The position numbers and the translations under genes are program-made. Positions 6,244 to 12,932 of a DNA stretch of 12,932 nt are shown piece by piece (positions within the stretch are counted from its first letter, which is position 1; each line of letters starts with the position of its first letter). A model generated the notes under the pieces. That model was given only the letters and a program-made list of their open reading frames with translations. It searched no databases and had not been told where the DNA came from. The stretch comes from Podochytrium sp. JEL0797. Taxonomy: Eukaryota > Chytridiomycota > Chytridiomycetes > Chytridiales > Chytriomycetaceae. Where the stretch lies: assembly GCA_027596195.1 (NCBI GenBank), contig JADGJG010000756.1, positions 1-12,932 on the forward strand, in the 5' to 3' direction.

Positions 6244-8981
6244 ATGCAGCTTATTTCCATCCTCTCGTTAGCCGGTGTGACAATCCAATCCGTTGCCGCC
6301 CTCGTGAATCCTCCAGTCGGAGACAAGTTTGCAGGTAGGCTTGATTCCCCCTCCCCACCTTTCACCCTTCTCCCATCCCTTCAATTGACTCCATCTAATA
6401 CTATCGCTTTTCATTTTTGCAGGTGGCTACGTCCTCTTTGGCAGCCCCGAAAAGCTCCACCTCTTGGCCGAAAACGCCGCCACACTCCCCGTCAACCGCG
6501 TCTGGCTCTCTTTCGCCCGCCCAGACATGTACTACATCCCTGGCTCCAACAGTCTCGTTGGAGTCGGCTTGAATTACAACGAAACTCAGCCCGACCACGG
6601 GTTCGCCGAGATCAAGCAATATGTTCAACAGTTGCAAGCCGGTGGCGTGGAAGTATTCATGGCGATGGGAGGTTGGGACTACAACTGTTGGTAAGTCTTC
6701 AATTCATCTTTCTCCTTGAGTTCATTGAACCGTATTCTAACGCGTTCATTCCTGTTTTTCAAAAGGCCATGGGCATACGCGCAACACTCCATTTTCAACT
6801 ACGGTTCGAGCACCCCGACCTTCCAGTCCACCATCCAAAAGTACGGCGGCGGTCTCATCACAGGATGCAACGAAGCCAACCAGTTCTGTTACGCGTGTGA
6901 ACCTCCTTCGAACGGCAACACCCCAGACTCTTTTGCCGTCTTCCCGGAACCGAAAAACAGTGCAACTTGGAAACAAGCCCAGGCGTACGTCACTGCCAAC
7001 AACAAGATGGGAGAGACGCCTGTCTGGCACCCAGAGTTAATCGCCGGCGAGCTTTTCCAAACACCCTCCCACGGACTCCTCCCGATTCCAGGAACCAACG
7101 CGTGGAACGTTCTGGGACGCGACCCGTACCAAGATTTTGTATACATGGCCAAGGATATGGGTCTGGATGGTATTGATATTGACGTGAGTAGTCTGGGTTT
7201 TTCGTTTCTCCTTGGTTCCTCGCACATTCTAAACGCGATTCCCAATTTCTGAACATCCCAAATCTAAACAGTACGAAGAGTTCTGGCACGCAGATATGTA
7301 ATAGGATTTTCTTCTCTTTTCCCCCCTTTCCCCCTCTAACCCCATTAAATAGGTTCAAAAAGGATGGGTCTGCCCAACAAAACTGCGGAAACGGGTGCAC
7401 GTTGTTCCAGACGGTCTTCAAATTCGCTGCCATTCTCGAAAACACGCGCATCAACATTGACGCCATTTACCCAACTTTGAAGCTGTCCACGGCTGCTTCT
7501 GCTGCTGGTGCTTGGGCTGGAACTTGGTGGGGTGGCAACCTCAAGGGACTCACGTTGAACATGATGGCTTCGTACCCGGATCTGGTGAAATATCTCGGAA
7601 TTGGTGCCAACTCCGGAGGCTGGAACATCATGGTTAGTCTTCTTCTATGTGGTACCGACTTCGTCCGATTCTAACCACTTTCACTCAGACCTACGATTTG
7701 AGCAATTCCGCCGTCAACTGCCCACCAGCCCCAGCCACTTGCACACTGGACGGTCAAGTAGACTTCTACATGGCTCAACATGCTGCCGCCGGAATCCCCT
7801 CCAACGTTGGCTACGAGCTCGGAACCCCCGCATACCCCCCACCCTCAGACGCCCAGCACCAACTTCCACTCTCCAACTCCCTCGCCGGCGCCATCCTCTC
7901 CAACACGCAGCCGTACTACAACGGCGGATTCTTTTGGGAACTCTTCAAACCGCAAGGAACCAACGCAGACGTTCCCGTGAACGCACTCGCGCAAGCTCTC
8001 TGCAAGAAGGTCTTGGGCGAAGATACCCCGCGTTGCTCTGGATCCCTTCCCGTTCTTGGAAATGCCACAGACCTTCCTGGCTCGTCCAACGACGTTCCTG
8101 TTACGGACACGCCAACTGGTCCACCGCCTCCAGGTCCTATATCCTGTTACACGCCTTTTGAAGTCACCGTACAATACCAGGCTGGAAACACTGTTTCGTA
8201 CCAGGGATACAACTACATTGTCGCGTACTACCCAGCCCTTGGAACTCTTCCTACCACTCCTTCTGCTGGATGGACTCAGCTCGGTGTCTGTACTCCCCCA
8301 GTTGCTTCAACCACCAAATCTGCAACCTCTACCGCATCTGCCACTCCGGCGGTCAGTCTGACCAGCTCCACCATCCAAGTCTCCAGCCAAACCTCTGTTG
8401 CCATTCCTTCCACCACCGCCCACATTACTTCCACTGTCGCTACCACCACCGCCCCCGTTGCCTCCACCGTCGCTACCACCACCGCCCCCATCGCTTCCAC
8501 TATCGCTACCACCACCGCCGGAGGCTCAACAACCCCATGTTATCCCGCCTTCGTTCTCGGACAAACCTACACTGGCGGCGACAAAGTCTCCTTCAACAAC
8601 GTCAACTACCTATCCAATTGGTGGCAATCCGGCGCCACAACCCCGGACCAACCCTCCTACGGCGGCTGGTCCCCCCAAGGCCCTTGCGGATCCAGCGACA
8701 TCCTCCCCTCACCCACTTCCACCACCACAACACCAGCGGCGGCCACAACGAATGCCAAGACAACACCAATCGCTCCCTTTCCTTCAATCACCAATTTCAT
8801 TTCCACCACCGCCGCTGTCACCACCACAGGTGCCGCAGATCAAACCACCGCGGACACTGGATCCCCCGTCGGTCAACCTTGTCCCGTTTACGCTGCTTCT
8901 CAGTGTGTGAATGGTTCCACATATGTTTGTGGAGGTCACAGGCCTTACTCTTGGGCATTCTGGTACGTCGGCGGCTGTTGA
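6244..8981 (+). CDS. Secreted GH18 chitinase with CBM5/12-like modules (copy B)
   Basis: Tandem paralogue of copy A with the same predicted role. Six exons: 6244-6334, 6423-6690, 6766-7183, 7272-7297, 7353-7632 and 7689-8981, giving 791 residues. Introns are 88, 75, 88, 55 and 56 nt. The first three match copy A in position and phase; the last two (7298-7352, phase 2; 7633-7688, phase 0, donor GTTAGT) are absent from A. Signal peptide 1-21. GH18 features are intact: MGGWDYNCW, catalytic DGIDIDYEEFW with acid E261, and WNIMTYDLSN. Cys-bounded CBM5/12-like modules lie at 514-562 and 645-694 (KVSFNNVNYLSNWWQSG), and the four-Cys C-terminal module at 759-791. The linker between the CBMs carries an 11-residue repeat instead of TTAAA units. 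A fourth exon of only 26 nt is easily missed by automated prediction. Confidence 0.92.
8427..8519 (+). repeat. 33-bp coding repeat in the chitinase B linker
   Basis: Nearly three copies of a 33-bp unit encode (T/A)-S-T-(V/I)-A-T-T-T-A-P-(V/I). They occupy the same place as the TTAAA array of copy A, between the two CBM5/12-like modules, so the two linkers expanded independently from different units. Confidence 0.9.
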
Positions 8982-9055
8982 GTTGCTGGGCCTTGGTCGT
9001 TGAATATTTTGTGTTAAATGGGACCAGTCCACTATATTCCAGTTGATCTTTACGA

Positions 9056-9061
9056 AATAAA
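9056..9061 (+). terminator. AATAAA polyadenylation signal of chitinase B
   Basis: AATAAA lies 75 bp after the chitinase B stop codon. The 263-bp convergent gap to the zinc-finger gene is AT-rich and otherwise empty. Confidence 0.6.
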
Positions 9062-9244
9062 TGAGTTTTAAACATAAATGAAGACCTTCAAAAATTAAGC
9101 AATTATTTTGATTTGGAGAAAAAAGAGAATTGGTAATTTTTCTCTATTTTCAAAACACTATACACACAAGAAGAAAAAAACTCAACCACAAACTCGGCTC
9201 TCACTCTCTAGAGCACCACGCTCTCTCCCTCTCTACCACCCCCT

Positions 9245-10973
9245 TCAAACAACCACATCCTCCCCAACCCCCCCACCCTCCCTCACCCCACGACACTTTT
9301 TCAACCTCATATGCCGATACATTGCATCCTTCCTCAAAAACGCCTGATTACACTCTCCACACTCAAACTCGCGCGCCTGAACCCCATGACTCTTGCGATG
9401 CCGTTCCAGATCGTGTACGCGTTTGAACACTTTGCCGCAGTATGTTTCGGGACAGGCGTGGTGTTTCGATGGACCCGCGGTTCCGGTGGCGGAAGCGCGG
9501 CGGCGCGGGGCTGTGGTTATTGTCGAGGTTGGGGCAACAGCGGCCCCACCGGAAGTAGCGATTGGTTTGTGTGGTGGGGAGGAAGAATTGCTGTATTCGC
9601 TGACACCCGGGCTTGACGGAGTGAGAGAGGAGGATTGCGGGGAAACAGGTTCCGCGATGATGGTTGTTGTGGAAGCAGCAAGTTCTTGTTTGATGACAGA
9701 AAAGTCTTGTTGAGAATGGTGTTGTTGTTCTTGTGGTCGTGTTGATGGGACCGCAGTTGCCGTCATGCTGCGCAAACGCGGCACATTCCTCCGCTTGCGT
9801 GACGGCATCGAGGACGCAATGACGATAGGGTTGGACCTGCTGAGCTGGAACGAGGATTGAACAGGCGGGGTGAAGGGTGGACTTGAAGTTTGCGGTGTCG
9901 CGAACGAAACCGAGTTGTTGAAAAGTGTGTGGTGGTGTTGGTGTTGGTGGTTGTTGAAAGGTTGCGGAGGGGAGGAGAAGGTAGGCATGGGAGGAGCCGA
10001 GGAGACAACATTGGAGGAACTGAGGATGGGGTTGAAGTTCGACAAGGACATGAAGCCATCGCATGACGGGAGGCTGCTCTGGAACATGGCGTCCAAATCT
10101 GCGAAAAAGCGGAATGAGTAATCAGTTGAGTTGAACCCACCTGTCAAAACAAATCGCACGCGCAAAAAGCAAAACTCAACTGTTTCCATTGCCAACAGGA
10201 TTCGAGTTGTGGGACAAGCCCGAAAGATCCGAACCAAGCGACGCCGAATGTTCAAAGACCCATGAGGGGATGGAGTTGTGTCGGGTGGAATGGTTGCCAA
10301 ACGACGAATCGGCACTTCGAATGAAATCATTTAGCTCCTCCGTATTGTCATGGTGGGGTATCCGCTGGCTAATCTGCATGTGGAGGTTGGAGGGCACGCT
10401 GTGGCTCGCAAGAGGTTGGTGAAGCGGGCGGAAGGTTGTGTTGGTGGGATGTGCCGGGCGAAAGGATGAGCGGATCAGATGCGAGTTTGAGTTGGAGTGG
10501 GAGGATCCAGGCAGCGGGGGATTGGTGAACGAGGCGTGTTGAAGGGCTTGTGGCGATGAGAAATCTGATGACAAAGCTGCCGGAAAAGTGGAAAAGTCGA
10601 CGGGCGATTGGACCGGGAAGTGCGGGAAGCTGTCGGTAAGTGGGTGTATCTGCATGTTGGGCAGTGGGGCCATGAAGGGATCGAGTGGTCGTTGTTGCTG
10701 ATACGAGGCGGGAGACATGGCAATGTTGGCAAAGCCAAGGGTCAGCGAGAGATTCGCATCCGCAGATGAAGATCCTGCGCGGGGGCGGGATCCCGGGATT
10801 GGGATGGGGATGGGGAGGGGTGTTGGCTGGGCGAACAGGGCGGAGGTGTCACTGGCGAACATGGTGTCAAGCGAGTCCATGGACTCGTCCATCAGCGAGC
10901 AGGTTGAGAAGTCAAAGTGCGGTGGGTGCAGTGCGGCAGGTGCAGACGAGGCAAAGAAGCTGAAATCGGCCAT
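9245..10973 (-). CDS. C2H2-type zinc-finger transcription factor
   Basis: Predicted nuclear DNA-binding regulator of 548 residues. Two exons, 10973-10181 and 10098-9245, joined across an 82-nt intron (donor GTTGAGT, acceptor TTTTTCGCAG). Most of the protein is Ser/Pro/Asn/His-rich and probably disordered. Two fingers sit near the C-terminus. Finger 1 (480-502) is a regular C-x4-C-x12-H-x3-H (CPETYC to HRKSH). Finger 2 (511-533) is C-x2-C-x12-H-x5-C (ECGEC to HMRLKKC), with Cys in place of the last His. A basic patch, SRKRRNVPRLR, could act in nuclear import. The first-exon ATG gives MADFSFF and is the first in frame. An upstream acceptor (GACAG) also keeps frame and would add 14 residues. Target genes are unknown; two-finger C-terminal architecture is common in fungi and does not name a function. 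Confidence 0.88.
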
Positions 10974-11022
10974 CGGAGAACACTGGAAGGGTTTTTAGGT
11001 CAGTTTTAAAAGAGGTGGTGGC

Positions 11023-11104
11023 GATAGGGTGGAGATAGGCCCGATAGCCGATAGGAAATCTTTGTCACAATCTCCAATCACGGGCGGTGGCGATAGCGCA
11101 CGTG
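11023..11104 (-). promoter_or_regulatory. GATA-site cluster upstream of the zinc-finger gene
   Basis: Five GATAG words occur on the plus strand at 11023, 11034, 11043, 11050 and 11092, all in the same orientation, 50-125 bp upstream of the zinc-finger start codon. The same stretch has CCAATCA at 11074-11080, a preferred NF-Y type site, and CACGTG at 11099-11104. GGTGGCGATAG occurs twice (11018 and 11087). Confidence 0.45.
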
Positions 11105-11587
11105 CGTTGTTCGATCGCGGAGAGAAGAGCAGAAAACAGCAACAAGAAATAAACAAGCTACCTCCGAGTGCAAAGTGTGGGATGGGGCACCTGCCGCTGA
11201 ATAATCTCCACCGGTACCAGTGTAAGCGTTGGCACCGGCACTACCAGCACCGGTACAAGCCCTGCCAGTAGCATGAGCAGTAGTAGCATTAGTAGCACTG
11301 CTATCAGCACTTCCACTCCCAGGCGAACCCGCGCAAAGACTCGTAAGTGGCGCGCCACCACCGCTGCCACCTCCCAATTTAACTTTATCGCTGGACACTG
11401 CCGCTAGATCCTGTGCCCTGGTTGTCCCACGCACTTGTGGTCCCTGTTGCAACGCACTGGTGCTGCCGGTGCTGGCGAAAGCCCCATTTGCATCGCTTGC
11501 GAGCATCATGTCTCGCTCACCCACGGCCACTGATACCGTGGACGTCCTTGTTGCCATTGTCGTCATTGTCATGCTTCCGTAGCCCAT
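11078..11587 (-). CDS. Low-complexity hypothetical ORF
   Basis: Open frame of 169 codons from an ATG at 11587 (MGYGSMTMTTMATRTSTVSV), rich in Ala, Gly, Ser and Thr, with a short hydrophobic stretch (VACLFLVAVF) near the end. No domain is recognisable, the stop falls within the GATA-site region, and its codons do not resemble those of the neighbouring genes. It may be non-coding promoter sequence open by composition. Confidence 0.15.
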   Translation of the reverse strand: MGYGSMTMTTMATRTSTVSVAVGERDMMLASDANGAFASTGSTSALQQGPQVRGTTRAQDLAAVSSDKVKLGGGSGGGAPLTSLCAGSPGSGSADSSATNATTAHATGRACTGAGSAGANAYTGTGGDYSAAGAPSHTLHSEVACLFLVAVFCSSLRDRTTHVRYRHRP

Positions 11588-11853
11588 CCGTGCTGAAGGA
11601 TGGATGGAGCAAGTTGCGGAGGTTGCGGAAGAAGTCTTGATCGCTTTTGCGAGTACAAGCCCGAAAGAAAATCGAAAACTCCCGGTTCTTCCGAGGATCT
11701 CCAAAAAAAAATTCAGTGCTTTGCCTTCGAAAGGGGGCCACCCAGGCACCTGCCGCTTCGTATTTACAACGTCTCCCGCATTTTGATATTAGAGATTGAT
11801 CCTGATTCTCGCATATTTTTTGCATTTCCAGTGGCAAAGTTCATTCACAACTG

Positions 11854-12697
11854 TTATTGTCCAAGGTCTCCGAGAAATTGCTTATCCTTCGTATAATGAT
11901 ACTGTATCTGCTCCTTTGAATACCGATGGCGCTTCGCACCCTCACTCGTCCCCGCATCCCGCGCCGCAATCAAATATTTATGATTCTCAAACGACCGATT
12001 TGAATACTCCTTTGCTGCTTGGAAAAACATCTTCATTTTCTCAGCGACGGCCCACTCGAGTTCCGGACAAGGGTGCATGATTGGAGCAGAGACAGGTCGT
12101 TTCGCGCCACTACAAAAATTGATCGATTTTTAATCAACGCAAACCGCCACAAAGAAGGACTCACAGTGCATCCCACAGCTCGGCATCATCACCCCCCTCG
12201 GGATACTCCATATCCAACACAATCACAGCACGGAACGCCATCCAAGGCCCAAACTCGTCCGTGACACTCAAATGCGATATGGGATCGAAAAACGCAGCCC
12301 CAATATGATGCGCGAGTCGCTGGAAGTGCACAAATCGCGTGTCCGTTTCCCATGTGAATCGAACGTCATACTTTATATGCTGTCTCTCCATGATCCGCGT
12401 GATCCCGTCACGAACATAATCGTCCAACGGGTCTTTTGCTGCAAGCACCTCAGCCTTGTGAGCGGCCACGTGAGCTGTGAAGATGGGCCAAAGATGTTTG
12501 GTGTTGGCCACGAGGATGCCGAGGGTGTGTGTGCGATTGGGAAACGTTGGCAGCGCCGGGAGTGGGGCTGGGTTGCCTGCAGTGCCGGTGAGGCAGTGGG
12601 AGTTGTAGGTATCCACGCAGAAGGGTGTCAGAAGGTCCATGCCGAGGGCGTGGAGATCAGAGCGGATTGTGCGGAGCATTTGGAGGGTCGTGATCAT
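11854..12697 (-). CDS. MMACHC: Cobalamin-processing protein MMACHC (CblC) homologue
   Basis: Cytosolic vitamin B12 chaperone family: in animals it removes the upper axial ligand of incoming cobalamins so that cofactors for methionine synthase and methylmalonyl-CoA mutase can be made. Two exons, 12697-12165 and 12109-11854, flank a 55-nt GTGAGT...TAG intron and give 262 residues, close to human MMACHC (282). Compared with the human protein from memory, matches include the N-terminal GMDLLTPFCVDTYN, DPLDDYV, LAHHIGAAFF (H130 at the position of human H122), PWMAFRAVIVL (R156 at the position of human R161) and the C-terminal RYSKEQIQYHYTKDKQFL. The human Pro-rich tail is absent. The start could also be M7 (12679). 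The 5' flank is entirely 70-bp tandem repeats up to the window edge, so a further upstream exon cannot be excluded, but the N-terminus aligns near the human start. Confidence 0.88.
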
Positions 12698-12932
12698 TCT
12701 CGAAACAAAAAAGTGAAGATGACTGTACTGTATTTTTTGAAGAAGAAGCGCGTTTCGGAATTGTCATTCTCGAAACAAAAAAGTGAAGATGACTGTACTG
12801 TATTTTTTGAAGAAGAAGCGCGTTTCGGAATTGTCATTCTCGAAACAAAAAAGTGAAGATGACTGTACTGTATTTTTTGAAGAAGAAGCGCGTTTCGGAA
12901 TTGTCATTCTCGAAACAAAAAAGTGAAGATGA
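12694..12932. repeat. 70-bp perfect tandem repeat at the window edge
   Basis: Three complete and one partial (29 nt) copies of a 70-bp unit start at 12694, 12764, 12834 and 12904, with no differences between copies. The array begins at the MMACHC start codon and runs off the window. On the minus strand each unit carries an ATG in the same context as the MMACHC ATG, giving out-of-frame upstream ATGs. Perfect identity at a contig end could be a young minisatellite or an assembly loop. Confidence 0.95.

Larger units (their letters stand above)
10974..11853. other. Region between zinc-finger gene and MMACHC, no secure gene
   Basis: About 880 bp. The part nearest the zinc-finger start holds clustered GATA sites, a CCAAT box and an E-box. 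The rest is dominated by short Ala/Gly/Ser/Thr-type codon runs that look low-complexity in several frames on both strands. It may be a long promoter or 5' leader for the zinc-finger gene plus the 3' region of MMACHC. Confidence 0.5.

Noticed and set aside
7647..8981. Separate gene for the C-terminal half of chitinase B
   Set aside because: The frame begins inside intron 5 (7633-7688); spliced, it joins in frame to the upstream GH18 exons.
3359..8981. A novel toxin or defence system built from the two duplicated secreted proteins
   Set aside because: Both carry complete GH18 catalytic motifs and chitin-binding modules, so a chitinase role explains them without a new system.
12272..12856. 194-codon plus-strand frame over MMACHC
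   Set aside because: It is antisense to a recognised gene and its C-terminal part only translates the 70-bp repeats.

Overview
The window reads as a short, gene-dense contig from a fungus, most likely a chytrid or another early-diverging lineage. The evidence is compact genes with 48-112 nt GT-AG introns (often with a CTAA-type branch site before the acceptor), AATAAA-type 3' signals, a fungal HAP3/NF-YB subunit, secreted chitin-active enzymes, and a cobalamin-processing MMACHC homologue, a gene not expected in the familiar higher fungi. The chytrid placement is inference. Both ends look like contig ends: a pure 65-base C run on the left, and perfect 70-bp tandem repeats on the right.

Layout from left to right. 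(1) A RhoGAP-domain gene on the minus strand (112-1588), cut off at its 3' end by the contig edge. (2) A five-exon HAP3/NF-YB gene on the plus strand (1622-2467), divergent from the RhoGAP gene with only about 33 bp between the predicted start codons. (3) An intergenic stretch of about 890 bp that holds an unassigned minus-strand reading frame (2488-2778), two near-copies of an inverted E-box element exactly 210 bp apart, and a TATA-like site. (4) Two head-to-tail GH18 chitinase paralogues (3359-5961 and 6244-8981). Each has a signal peptide, a catalytic domain with the full DGxDxDYE motif, two Cys-bounded CBM5/12-like modules, Thr/Ala-rich linkers and a C-terminal four-Cys module. (5) A two-exon C2H2 zinc-finger transcription factor on the minus strand (9245-10973), convergent with chitinase B. 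(6) About 880 bp without a convincing gene, carrying a cluster of GATA sites upstream of the factor. (7) A two-exon MMACHC (CblC) gene on the minus strand (11854-12697), whose start codon sits at the edge of the 70-bp repeats.

The two chitinases form the one clear functional unit: duplicated secreted enzymes for binding and hydrolysing chitin. The other genes look like ordinary neighbours (small-GTPase signalling, CCAAT-binding transcription, zinc-finger regulation, vitamin B12 handling). All gene models were spliced by eye, using reading-frame continuity, splice-site sequence and, for the chitinases, comparison between the paralogues. I saw no tRNA, rRNA, CRISPR array or intact transposon.
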